Assembly: GCF_032397745.1 (NCBI RefSeq) | Contig: NZ_CP135921.1 | Span: 3,410,001-3,474,000 of the forward strand | Length of the DNA: 64,000 bases | Reading direction: 5' to 3' | From: Bradyrhizobium prioriisuperbiae | Lineage (GTDB): Bacteria > Pseudomonadota > Alphaproteobacteria > Rhizobiales > Xanthobacteraceae | Shown: in pieces, positions 33,183 to 41,268 of the stretch | Numbering within the stretch: position 1 is the first letter of the stretch | Layout: every line of letters starts with the position of its first letter | Translations under genes and position numbers: made by a program | The notes under the pieces: generated by a model | What the model was told of the DNA's origin: nothing | The model's input: the letters and a program-made list of their open reading frames with translations, nothing else | Databases searched by the model: none

Positions 33183-34579
33183 GTTCGCCCGTGCTGGCCC
33201 TGACAGGTGTTTTGTACAAGCGTCTCCAGGCACACCTCTATCCAGGCGACGGCAAGGAGGCCGCGGCGATCCTGATCTGCTCGCGCGCACCCGGACCGCG
33301 GTTGCGTCTTCTGGCTAAGGACTTGATTGTTGTCCCGTACGCGGAGTGTGACGTTCGCGAACGGGACGAAATCTATTGGCCCGGCGAATACCTGGAGAAG
33401 GCTATCGACCAAGCAGAACAGTTGGGTTGTGCGATCATCCTGGTGCACTCCCATCCCGGCGGCCTGTTGGTGTTCTCGGTGGCCGACGATGCGAGCGACC
33501 ACATCGTGATGCCGTGCCTGTTCGAAGCTGGGGGAGACCTGCACGGCAGCGCCATCATGACGCCCGACGGAGCCATCCGCACCCGCCTGTACGACCGGCA
33601 CTTGAAGGAAACGGCCGTGGAGTTAGTCAGTGTGGTCGGCCACAATCTCCTGTTCTTCTGGGAACGGGACGCTCACAAACCGCAACGTGCGCAGCGCCCG
33701 ATGGCTTTCGCGTCCGGTATGACGGCCGAGCTCAATCGGCTCTCAGCGACCATAATCGGCGTTTCGGGGACCGGATCGATCACGGCCGAGCAGGCGGCGC
33801 GTATAGGCTTTGGACACAACCAGTACATCGAATTCGATAAGGTCGAGCGAAAGAACTTGAACAGGATCCTGAACTCCACCCTGGCTGACGCGGCAAAGGG
33901 TACGCCGAAAGCCGAGATGTTCGCGAACGCGGTTGCTACCTATCGCGGTCCCGGAGTGGCATTCTCCGTACCGCTTTCGATCACAACTCGGGAGGCCGTC
34001 CTCGCGGCGAGCCAATCGGACGTGTTGTTCTGCTGCGTCGATACGTTGGAAGCACGGCAACTCGCCGATCTCATATCCAGCGCATTCCTTATCCCGATGT
34101 TTGATGTCGGCGTGGCCATACCGACGAGGAAAAAGCCCGATGGCAGCGCGGCCATCGCGGAAGTTTGCGGCCGCATCGATTACGTCCAGCCTGGACGATC
34201 AACTCTGCAGGACCGTGGCGTGTACTCGCCCGAGACGCTTAGAGCGGAGTATCTTGCGAAGTCGTCTCCGGATGCGCATCGCGCGGAAGTGGAGGAAGGA
34301 TACATCAAGGGCGTGATCGAGGAGGCACCTTCCGTCATCACACTAAACATGCGTGCTGCGTCGGCCCTAATGAATGAGTTTATCGCGCGCGCATACCCGT
34401 TCCGGCTAGACTCAAACCAGAAGTACGCCCGTACCGAATTCCGCCTCGCTTCTTGCGAAGAGGAATTCACCGCCGAAGAGGAATTCTCCGTTGCACCAAA
34501 CCCTGTCCTAGCTCGTGGAGCTCAGGAACCATTGCTTGGTTTGCCGATGTTGGGCAATCGCCGGAAGGAGAGTTCCTGA
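33179..34579 (+). CDS. JAB metallopeptidase fused to an E1-like adenylyltransferase
   Basis: 466 aa. The JAB/JAMM part (about 1-165) has E27 and H90-S-H92-P...S100...D103, the full zinc motif with canonical H-x-H-x10-D spacing. The ThiF/E1 part (about 180-440) has IIGVSGTGS (residues 192-200), an FDKVERKNLNR stretch (219-229) with the adenylation Arg, and SDVLFCCVDTLEARQL. At the place where E1 relatives have a Cys motif after a PG turn, this protein reads PGRSTLQDRGVY (338-349), with Ser/Thr and no Cys. ATG overlaps the upstream stop (ATGA). Expected to process and activate the Ubl domains of the preceding gene. Confidence 0.85.
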   Translation: MSSPVLALTGVLYKRLQAHLYPGDGKEAAAILICSRAPGPRLRLLAKDLIVVPYAECDVRERDEIYWPGEYLEKAIDQAEQLGCAIILVHSHPGGLLVFSVADDASDHIVMPCLFEAGGDLHGSAIMTPDGAIRTRLYDRHLKETAVELVSVVGHNLLFFWERDAHKPQRAQRPMAFASGMTAELNRLSATIIGVSGTGSITAEQAARIGFGHNQYIEFDKVERKNLNRILNSTLADAAKGTPKAEMFANAVATYRGPGVAFSVPLSITTREAVLAASQSDVLFCCVDTLEARQLADLISSAFLIPMFDVGVAIPTRKKPDGSAAIAEVCGRIDYVQPGRSTLQDRGVYSPETLRAEYLAKSSPDAHRAEVEEGYIKGVIEEAPSVITLNMRAASALMNEFIARAYPFRLDSNQKYARTEFRLASCEEEFTAEEEFSVAPNPVLARGAQEPLLGLPMLGNRRKESS

Positions 34580-34908
34580 TGTTGCCGAAGTGGCTAAGAC
34601 GCGCCTGGGACAAGTTCGGACCAAGGCGCGGTCTGAAGGTCGTAGAAGGCGATAGCCTGCCCCAAGTGCTGCCCTGGCGAAACCTAGTCCTTGCTCGCGA
34701 AGGCAACGAGGATTGGTGTGTCGGGATGAGATGTCCTTGCGGTTGCGGTGAAACAATCGAACTTTTGGTGATTCAAGAGGCAGAGCCTCGATGGGATCTG
34801 CTGGTCGACGGCTCGGGAAGGCCGACCTTGAAGCCCTCTGTATGGATTCAACACGGTTGCCGCTCGCATTTTTGGCTGCGCTGTGGCCGCGTAGAGTGGT
34901 GCGACTAG
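34579..34908 (+). CDS. DUF6527 Cys-rich protein of the ubiquitin-like operon
   Basis: 109 aa, soluble. The core matches DUF6527: CVGMRCPCGCGETIELL, then LKPSVWIQHGCRSHFWLRCG. The paired CPCGC and later Cys/His residues (GC-RSHF, LRCG, EWC) look like a zinc site. The start overlaps the JAB-E1 stop (TGATG), so it is the third gene of one transcript. DUF6527 genes are known neighbours of bacterial E1/E2 operons; the biochemical role is not settled. Could be a target adaptor or E2 cofactor. Confidence 0.8.
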   Translation: MLPKWLRRAWDKFGPRRGLKVVEGDSLPQVLPWRNLVLAREGNEDWCVGMRCPCGCGETIELLVIQEAEPRWDLLVDGSGRPTLKPSVWIQHGCRSHFWLRCGRVEWCD

Positions 34909-34911
34909 CCC

Positions 34912-35850
34912 CTACGGGGTCTCTGGCTCGATCGAGAGCAGAGTGTAGCTCTCTCGCACGATCGTATCGTTTCGCAAGACGCGCTTAATCTGCAGGTGAG
35001 CGCGAGCGTTAACGTTGACGTAGTCCTTGTTGAAGAGACCAAGTTGATGAGCGGAGAGATCGCGGTGCACCTTACCACGGATTGTTCCGCGCTCATCGAC
35101 TACTCGAAACTCGAACTGATGGAACTCGGGGAGAACACCGGCAAGCTGTCCAGCCACCGCCTCGTCGAGATCTTCCACCGTCGTTGTCTTTGCGCGCTCT
35201 GCCGCGCGGGCGACCGCATCGGCGCTGAAACTGTGATCCGCGTCTCCTGCCACAAGACGCATTGTCGCCCCACTTCTTCGCATGAGGTCAAAGAAGTCGC
35301 GCGTTGTACCCAGCACTCGTTGGTCTATGTTCTCAACGGCCGTTCGAAATTTCTCCTCATCGTCTTCCCCGAACGCATCTAGCAGCCGCGTTGCCTCATC
35401 GACAGCCACTTTGAGTGACGAATCTACGATTTGCAATTGCGGCTGGATTTCTTCCAACAGAAAGCCGAAAGAGCCCCGCACGATATTCGTGATATGCAAT
35501 GTCGACGCAGCTTTCCGTGGCACAGTGCCGCGCTCAGCCAACCTTCCAGTGTCGTTGGCCACGATCTTTGCAACGAGATCCTGAAACTGCCCGACTGCCA
35601 CACCGGCAAATTCGCTCTCAATTCCGTGCGACCCAATGACCGGCTTACCGCCGAAAAAAAGTGCGGCAGATGCCGCCATTTCTGGAGGCACCTCTTCGAG
35701 TTGCGCCAGCGAGCTTTGCAACTCCACAAGCTTCTCCTCGAGACCGAAACGGGACATGACATCCTCTTCACCCAGCCGTGCCATCAAGCTGCCGACGGCC
35801 TTGATGTCCGCCTTAAGGAAGTCTCGTTCCAGCTTTCGCACGGTGCTCAT
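34912..35850 (-). CDS. unrecognised partner of the nucleotidyltransferase-like protein
   Basis: 312 aa, no signal peptide, no membrane helix. I do not recognise the family. The N-terminal third is helical (LERDFLKADIKAVGSLMARL), there is a Gly-rich ALFFGGKPVIGSHGIES segment, then HITNIVRGSFGFLLEEIQPQ and a charged helical stretch with DDEEKFRTAVENIDQRVLGT. The C-terminal 70 residues look beta-rich (FEFRVVDERGTIRGKVHRDL ... AHLQIKRVLRND). Its ATG overlaps the stop of the upstream gene (ATGA), so the two products probably act together. It converges on the ubiquitin-like operon with a 3-base gap. Confidence 0.75.
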   Translation of the reverse strand: MSTVRKLERDFLKADIKAVGSLMARLGEEDVMSRFGLEEKLVELQSSLAQLEEVPPEMAASAALFFGGKPVIGSHGIESEFAGVAVGQFQDLVAKIVANDTGRLAERGTVPRKAASTLHITNIVRGSFGFLLEEIQPQLQIVDSSLKVAVDEATRLLDAFGEDDEEKFRTAVENIDQRVLGTTRDFFDLMRRSGATMRLVAGDADHSFSADAVARAAERAKTTTVEDLDEAVAGQLAGVLPEFHQFEFRVVDERGTIRGKVHRDLSAHQLGLFNKDYVNVNARAHLQIKRVLRNDTIVRESYTLLSIEPETP

Positions 35851-36431
35851 GGCGGAGATCCCGCTGCTGTCGTTGGTTCAAGGCCTAGAAAATCCAAAGC
35901 ATCTTGATCCTCTGCGCCATCCATCGACACCTGAAGCATGCCTTTCCAGAGGAAGTCATCCCTGCGGTGGGAGAAAAGGCTGGTGTAATATCGTGTCATG
36001 CCGACCAGACCTTCGGGCGTTCCCTGGAGATCGATCGGCATAAAGTCGACGTGAAAGGCAGCCTTTACCTGGGCTCTGCTGAATATTGCGCGATTAGCCT
36101 GGCGATGCAGGGCCAACGCCGTCGCGGTCGTTGCGTTCGATGGTCGGCGGAAGAACGTCACGACGTCGATATCCTTTGGTTCCTTACCCTTCTCGACAAA
36201 GCTTCCATCGATCCATTGAAACCCGTCATTGAAGCCGATCGCCCGTAGCGCCTTTCGGTGGAGCAACCATCCCCGCAGTATCGTTTTTCTTCCTTCGCTG
36301 AAGGCGAGGCCATGAACGATCTCCAGGACTGACACCTGGAAGGGTGAAAGGTCCTCCGGCGAGCCACCTGGGCCATCAGGCCCCACAAACGGAGGCAATA
36401 CACCGTCGATGTTGAAGTCGGGTAAAGGCAT
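35847..36431 (-). CDS. nucleotidyltransferase-like protein (DUF6932-type)
   Basis: 194 aa. The motif DGSFVEKGKEPKDIDVVTFF has the Gly-Ser ... Asp-x-Asp pattern of minimal nucleotidyltransferases, and AAFHVDFMPID supplies a third acidic residue. The N-terminus is acidic and Pro/Gly-rich. Such folds occur in toxin-antitoxin and abortive-infection systems where they modify a partner protein or tRNA. Together with the 312-aa gene it forms a two-gene module in the island. Family name from memory and provisional. Confidence 0.65.
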   Translation of the reverse strand: MPLPDFNIDGVLPPFVGPDGPGGSPEDLSPFQVSVLEIVHGLAFSEGRKTILRGWLLHRKALRAIGFNDGFQWIDGSFVEKGKEPKDIDVVTFFRRPSNATTATALALHRQANRAIFSRAQVKAAFHVDFMPIDLQGTPEGLVGMTRYYTSLFSHRRDDFLWKGMLQVSMDGAEDQDALDFLGLEPTTAAGSPP

Positions 36432-36728
36432 GAACGTCCCGGTCGGCTGGCAGGGCTAGGGCAGCGGGCCGCTTCGGCGTTGGCAGGATTGAGCCTGATG
36501 AAATGAAGAATTGAGGCTAAGGGAAACGGGTTAGTTAATAACTAATTGACGCCAAAAGCACCCCGAGAAGTGAATACATCCTATTGGGGTTACGGCACTT
36601 TTCAAGGCCGGTGTGTGCTCAGATCTGTGTTTTTTGAGGAAACCGTCGATCTGATCTCGGAAAATCCCTGACACTCTTATGTGTCTTTTGGCACTCTTAT
36701 GAGTCCCACGACAGGCAGCCGCGCGCGC
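36432..36728. other. right flank of the island with paired short dyads
   Basis: No gene is seen. The segment is AT-richer than its right-hand neighbour. Near its end the 14-mer CACTCTTATG(T/A)GTC occurs at 36672-36685 and 36692-36705, a 20-base period; each copy is a small dyad (ACAC..GTGT, ACTC..GAGT). They lie about 240 bases upstream of the NTase-like gene and just past the HNH gene stop, so they could be operators or an island edge. Confidence 0.5.
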
Positions 36729-37286
36729 CTACGGATCCAGCTCCGTATCCCAGTAGAGATAATCCAGCCAGCTGTCGTGCAGGTAGTTCGGCGGGAATAA
36801 TCTGCCGTTGCGATGCAGCTGGTGCACTGTGGGTGCGTAGGGCGTCTGGCGCGGAAACATGTGGGCCTGCTGCGGCGTCAAATTGCCCTTGCGCAGGTTG
36901 CAGGGCGAGCAGGCCGCGACGACGTTTTCCCAGGTGGTCTGGCCGCCCTTGGAGCGCGGGATGATGTGGTCGAACGTCAGGTCGTCGCTGGCGTGACAGT
37001 ACTGGCAGGAGAACCTGTCGCGCAGGAAGACATTGAACCGCGTGAAGGCCGGATGGGTCGAGGGTTTGACGAACGACTTGAGCGACACCACGCTCGGCAG
37101 CTGCATTTCGAAGGAAGGGCTGTGCACCGCGTGGTCGTAATTGGCGACAATATTGACGCGGTCGAGGAACACCGCCTTGATCGCGTCTTGCCACGACCAA
37201 AGCGAGAGCGGGTAATAACTGAGCGGCCGGAAGTCCGCATTCAACACCAGTGCCGGCCACCCGCCTTGTGGAACGTGCGCGTTCAA
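36729..37286 (-). CDS. HNH endonuclease
   Basis: 185 aa. The zinc/HNH core is FSCQYCHASDDLTFDHIIPR ... ENVVAACSPCNLRKGN: two CxxC pairs, the DHIIPRSKGG His and the Asn in WENVV. The N-terminal NADFRPLSYYPLSLWSWQDA is conserved in alphaproteobacterial chromosomal HNH proteins, which suggests a housekeeping gene rather than island cargo. Exact role unknown, perhaps DNA repair. Confidence 0.85.
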   Translation of the reverse strand: MNAHVPQGGWPALVLNADFRPLSYYPLSLWSWQDAIKAVFLDRVNIVANYDHAVHSPSFEMQLPSVVSLKSFVKPSTHPAFTRFNVFLRDRFSCQYCHASDDLTFDHIIPRSKGGQTTWENVVAACSPCNLRKGNLTPQQAHMFPRQTPYAPTVHQLHRNGRLFPPNYLHDSWLDYLYWDTELDP

Positions 37287-37400
37287 CTAACGCTCCTCGT
37301 ATCCCTTCAACGGCTGCGAAGCAGCTTAGTCCTCACATACTACATGCAGCGTGACGGCATTGTGAAGAGCCGTTTCGGGCATCCCCGCCTCGCGTGCCGC

Positions 37401-38492
37401 TCAGTCCCAAACCGACAGGATATGCCCTTGATCCGGGCTTGCGCGGCCTTTGAGCGTGTCGAGATAGACCTGCTCGACTGCGGCTTTTCCGCGGCTTTCC
37501 ACAATGGTCAGGGAGCGTTCCAGCAGGGCCGTGACGCCCGGCCAGACGGCACTGATTCGCTGTTCCAGCCCGCCGGACCCCCATTCCTTGACCCGCTTGC
37601 GGATCTGGTCGGGCGCGAAAAACCACACCGGCTTGGCGCCGGGCAGGCCGTCCGGCTCGGGGGCGGCATCCTGATGGGTCAGTCCGATGCGGCCGCTGTA
37701 GACCAGCCTGTCGCCAAAGCGGCGATGCAGGTCGGCACGCAGCGTGGCACTGCCGGCCATGTCGACATAGGCCGCGGTGGTCTCGTTCGGCATTGTGGCG
37801 ATGTCGTCATAGGTCACGACCTCGTCGTAACATCCCAGTGATCTGACAAACGGCACGTTGCCCTTCGAGGTCAGCCCGATCACTTTGATCGGCTTGCGCT
37901 GGCTGTGCACGAGAAACGCGAGACCGAACGCGGTCTTGCTCGAGGCACTCGACAGGATCACGCTGTGCGCGCCGAAGAAGTCATTTTCTGCCAAATAGTC
38001 GTCGACCAGGAACGACAGCATGAACAGCGGCCGCATCAGCGCCTGCTCGTCGCCCTTGCGCCCAGTGAATGCGGGATCGCTGCTTACCCTAGTATAGGCG
38101 TTGTACACTGGCGAGACTTCTTGCCGATGCGCCGCACCGTCGCGCAGGCCCCTCGGCGTGACGCCGGCGGCTTCGATCACCATGTGCGTCGCCATCGGCA
38201 GATAGCCGAACAATCGTTCGCCCACGGCGATGTCGGCATGCTGCGATTGCAGCACCTCGGCGAAGCCCCACACCGGGATCTGGCCATAGCCCGAGGGCGC
38301 CGGAAACAGCGACCAGTATTTCAATTGCTCGCCGATCACCGCGTAGGTGATGTTGTTGGCGGTGAAGGCGAAGCGATCGACCTTCAGCAACAACCAGTCA
38401 TCCGGCAGCTCGTTGCCTTCCGGCAGTGTCGTTTCGATGAATTGGCAGTTGGTTAGGTCGTCACGTCTGACAATCAACTCGGACGTTTTCAT
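37401..38492 (-). CDS. DUF2855 protein (MDR-like)
   Basis: 363 aa. Has the MDR-like order of DUF2855: RFAFTANNITYAVIGEQLKY ... FPAPSGYGQIPVWGFAEV, VGERLFGYLPMATHMVI, then a Rossmann region SVILSSASSKTAFGLAFLV and YVDMAGSATLRADLHRRFGD. The catalytic zinc residues of true alcohol dehydrogenases are not evident. Probably a quinone-reductase-like oxidoreductase of unknown substrate. It lies downstream of the HxlR regulator on the same strand. Confidence 0.8.
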   Translation of the reverse strand: MKTSELIVRRDDLTNCQFIETTLPEGNELPDDWLLLKVDRFAFTANNITYAVIGEQLKYWSLFPAPSGYGQIPVWGFAEVLQSQHADIAVGERLFGYLPMATHMVIEAAGVTPRGLRDGAAHRQEVSPVYNAYTRVSSDPAFTGRKGDEQALMRPLFMLSFLVDDYLAENDFFGAHSVILSSASSKTAFGLAFLVHSQRKPIKVIGLTSKGNVPFVRSLGCYDEVVTYDDIATMPNETTAAYVDMAGSATLRADLHRRFGDRLVYSGRIGLTHQDAAPEPDGLPGAKPVWFFAPDQIRKRVKEWGSGGLEQRISAVWPGVTALLERSLTIVESRGKAAVEQVYLDTLKGRASPDQGHILSVWD

Positions 38493-38585
38493 CTGCTGTC
38501 CCTCTCCTGATCCGGCTTATGGTTCGCGCCAACGATGACGGCGATATGACCAAGGAGCGCTGCGATCGAGAGGGATGTGATTCCG

Positions 38586-39074
38586 TCACCGCGATGGCCG
38601 CGCCGCCTTGGCGTTGCGCGTCCGCTGCGGATCGAGTTTCCTCACCGTCGTATCGCTCGATGTCAGCGCACGTCCGTCCCGCGCGCGCAGTTCGAGCCTG
38701 CCGACCGGGCGTCCGCTGGTCGTGTCTACCAGAGCGGAATGGGGCTCGTCGCGTTTAAAACAGTAGTCTTCGCCCCATTGTCGCAGGCTCACCACCACCA
38801 GAAAAAGTTCGCGGCCCTTTTTCGTGAGCACATAGTCCTGATAGGCGCTGCCGTCGGACGCCGGCACCATCTCCAGCACGCCGAGATCGACCAGGTTGCG
38901 CAGGCGTGTGGTCAGGATGCCCTTGGCGATGCCGAGGTTCTTCTGGAATTCGCTGAAGCGGCGCAGCCCGTCGAATGCATCGCGCACGATCAAGAGCGAC
39001 CACCAGTCGCCGATCGCATCCAGCGCGCGCCCCACCGGGCAGCTCACCGTGGCCAGGCTGACCCGTTTCACCAT
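38586..39074 (-). CDS. HxlR-family repressor
   Basis: 162 aa. The HxlR winged helix is plain: CPVGRALDAIGDWWSLLIVR, RRFSEFQKNLGIAKGILTTR, LRNLVDLGVLEMVP, then YVLTKKGRELFLVVVSLRQW. The C-terminal 40 residues (RLELRARDGRALTSSDTTVR) are an extra tail. Divergent from the MFS exporter gene, with two 17-bp dyads in the gap, so it probably represses both. Confidence 0.85.
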   Translation of the reverse strand: MVKRVSLATVSCPVGRALDAIGDWWSLLIVRDAFDGLRRFSEFQKNLGIAKGILTTRLRNLVDLGVLEMVPASDGSAYQDYVLTKKGRELFLVVVSLRQWGEDYCFKRDEPHSALVDTTSGRPVGRLELRARDGRALTSSDTTVRKLDPQRTRNAKAARPSR

Positions 39075-39101
39075 CGTGTGTTCTCCATCGAGCTTGACTC
39101 T

Positions 39102-39118
39102 GGTTCTAACATAGGACT
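39102..39118. promoter_or_regulatory. HxlR operator, imperfect copy
   Basis: GGTTCTAACATAGGACT differs at three positions from the perfect dyad at 39134-39150; the centres are 32 bases apart. It lies 28 bases upstream of the hxlR start. Confidence 0.65.
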
Positions 39119-39133
39119 AGGTGGCATGCAATC

Positions 39134-39150
39134 GGTCCTATAATAGGACC
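39134..39150. promoter_or_regulatory. HxlR operator, perfect dyad
   Basis: GGTCCTAT and ATAGGACC are perfect 8-bp arms around one central A, 29 bases upstream of the MFS start codon. Confidence 0.75.
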
Positions 39151-39178
39151 ATATACGAAATGCGAATGGAGCCGAGAC

Positions 39179-40426
39179 ATGGAATTCGGACAGACGCCGG
39201 TGCGGATCGGCAACAAGGCTGGGTCAGCGGAAACCGCAACGAGCGCGGAGACATTGCCGACACGCGTCATCCTGCTGTTCGCGGTCGCGTGCGGACTGAG
39301 TGTCGCCAACATTTATTATGCGCAGCCGCTGCTCGACACCATGGCGCGCGATTTCGCAGTGTCGCCGGCCTCGATCGGCATCGTCATGACCATGACCCAG
39401 ATCGGTTATGGGGTGGGCCTGATCTTCATCGTGCCGCTCGGCGATCTCATTGATCGCCGGGCGCTGATCGTCGGCCAGGCGGTGCTGTCGGTCGCAGCTC
39501 TGATCGCGGTTGGACTGGCGCCGACCGCCGCGGTGCTGCTCACGGCGATGGCCGCCGTCGGCTTGCTTGCGGTGGTGGTGCAGGTGCTGGTCGCCTTCGC
39601 CGCCACGCTGGCGGCGCCGCACGAGCGTGGCAGCGTGGTCGGCATGGTGACCAGCGGCGTCGTGATCGGCATCCTGCTGGCCCGTTTTGTGTCCGGCGCG
39701 CTCGCCGATCTGGCCGGCTGGCGGTCGGTGTATCTGGTCTCGGCCGTGATGACACTGGTGATGGCGGGCATTCTTTGGCACGTGCTGCCACGTCACGCCA
39801 AACCGGCCGCCACCTCGTCCTATCCGCAACTGCTGCTCTCGCTGTTTCAGCTGTTTCGCGAGGAGCCCGTCCTGCGCGTCCGTGCCGTCCTGGCGCTGTT
39901 GATCTTCGCCTGCTTCAACGTGCTGTGGACGTCGATGGTGCTGCCGCTCAGCGCGCCGCCATGGTCGCTGTCGCACACCCAGGTCGGGTTGTTCGGTCTG
40001 GCCGGTGCTGCGGGGGCGCTCGCGGCGGGCCGGGCCGGGCATCTCGCCGACCGCGGCCTTGGTCAATGGACCACGGGCATCGCGCTGACGCTGATGCTGT
40101 TCGCCTGGATTCCGGTCGCGCTGATGGGCGTGTCGTTGTGGGCGCTCATCATCGGCGTGGTGGTGCTGGATTTCGCGATGCAGGCGGTGCACGTCACCAA
40201 CCAGAGTCTCATTTTCGCGGTCGGGCCGGAGGCGCGCAGCCGCCTGGTCGGCGGCTACATGGTGTTCTATTCCATCGGCAGCGCAACCGGCGCGATCGCG
40301 TCGACCATGGTCTATGCCTGGGCCGGCTGGCTAGGGGTCTGTTGTCTCGGCGCCGGCATCAGCGCGACGGCGCTGCTGTTCTGGGCGGCGACCCGTCACC
40401 TGACGCCGGCGGGTTCGGCGGATTAA
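39179..40426 (+). CDS. MFS drug/sugar exporter
   Basis: 415 aa, twelve membrane helices. The N-terminal GLSVANIYYAQPLLDTMARDF is typical of the YjiJ/YtbD-like 'AraJ' MFS group, and the motif-A-like loop is PLGDLIDRRALI between helices 2 and 3. Likely an efflux permease induced when its ligand inactivates the divergent HxlR repressor. Substrate unknown. Confidence 0.85.
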   Translation: MEFGQTPVRIGNKAGSAETATSAETLPTRVILLFAVACGLSVANIYYAQPLLDTMARDFAVSPASIGIVMTMTQIGYGVGLIFIVPLGDLIDRRALIVGQAVLSVAALIAVGLAPTAAVLLTAMAAVGLLAVVVQVLVAFAATLAAPHERGSVVGMVTSGVVIGILLARFVSGALADLAGWRSVYLVSAVMTLVMAGILWHVLPRHAKPAATSSYPQLLLSLFQLFREEPVLRVRAVLALLIFACFNVLWTSMVLPLSAPPWSLSHTQVGLFGLAGAAGALAAGRAGHLADRGLGQWTTGIALTLMLFAWIPVALMGVSLWALIIGVVVLDFAMQAVHVTNQSLIFAVGPEARSRLVGGYMVFYSIGSATGAIASTMVYAWAGWLGVCCLGAGISATALLFWAATRHLTPAGSAD

Positions 40427-41184
40427 GCGCGGCGGGCGCGACGCGGAGCTGGCGTCTTGGCTTTGATAGATTTGGGTTGCGATGATACTCGCGGCGGCTT
40501 GGCCACGGGAGCCTTGGTTGCGGATGCCGCCTCCGGCGGCAGCACCGCGTCAAACCCCGGCGCCTTGGCGACTTTGTAATATGCCCAGAACAGATGCGCG
40601 GCCGCGCCGCGCCAGGGACGCCAGGCCTCGCCGAGCACGGCCATCTCCTTCACCGTCGGCCGGGTCTTGAGACCAAAGGCCACCTTGATCGCTTCCTGGA
40701 TCGCGAGATCGCCTGCCGGCCAGGCGTCGCCGTGGCCCAGACAGAACAGCAGGTAGACGTCGGCGGTCCACGGGCCGATGCCATGCAGCGCCGTGAGACT
40801 ATTGTGCGCATCGTCGGCCGGCATCTCGGCAAGCTCTGCGAGATCGAGCCGGCTTTTGGCGATTTCGCCGGCGATGAACTTCAGCGTCTTGATCTTGGCC
40901 GCGGACAGCCCCAGCCGTCCGAGTCGTTCGGCGCGGGCGCGGCGGATGACGTCATGATGAAACGGGTCGAACGCCTCCGTCACCCGCGCCCAGATGGCGG
41001 CCGCGGCCTTGGTCGACAGCTGCTGGCCGCAGATCACGGCCGCGAGGCCTGCAAATCCACCCTCGCGGCGGCGGAGCGCAGGCATTTCGGTCTGCGCGAA
41101 CAGCGGCTTGAGTCGCGGATCGCGCTCCACCAGCGCGGTGAGCGCGCGCGCGAGGTCGTCTTGGGTATGAAAATGGGTTGTCAT
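40423..41184 (-). CDS. AlkA-type DNA-3-methyladenine glycosylase
   Basis: 253 aa. The helix-hairpin-helix/GPD core is LTALHGIGPWTADVYLLFCL followed by a Gly-Asp-rich turn (AWPAGDLAIQEAI) holding the catalytic Asp. AVICGQQLSTKAAAAIWARV is the upstream conserved helix. Removes alkylated purines from DNA. The C-terminus is a basic Lys/Ala/Pro tail. Converges with the MFS gene, overlapping it by 4 bases. ATG 41184 is chosen; longer frames are antisense to GluQRS. Confidence 0.85.
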   Translation of the reverse strand: MTTHFHTQDDLARALTALVERDPRLKPLFAQTEMPALRRREGGFAGLAAVICGQQLSTKAAAAIWARVTEAFDPFHHDVIRRARAERLGRLGLSAAKIKTLKFIAGEIAKSRLDLAELAEMPADDAHNSLTALHGIGPWTADVYLLFCLGHGDAWPAGDLAIQEAIKVAFGLKTRPTVKEMAVLGEAWRPWRGAAAHLFWAYYKVAKAPGFDAVLPPEAASATKAPVAKPPRVSSQPKSIKAKTPAPRRARRA

Positions 41185-41268
41185 GAAGTCCACAGCATGA
41201 AGGGATTCTTTTAGCGGTGCAAATCGCCGCAGTTGTCTGTTTCGTCTGTGCCGATCATATTTCGAATC

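Noticed and set aside
36729..37286. HNH nuclease as part of the defence island
   Set aside because: Its composition and conserved alphaproteobacterial N-terminus fit a chromosomal gene, so it is taken as the flank rather than cargo.
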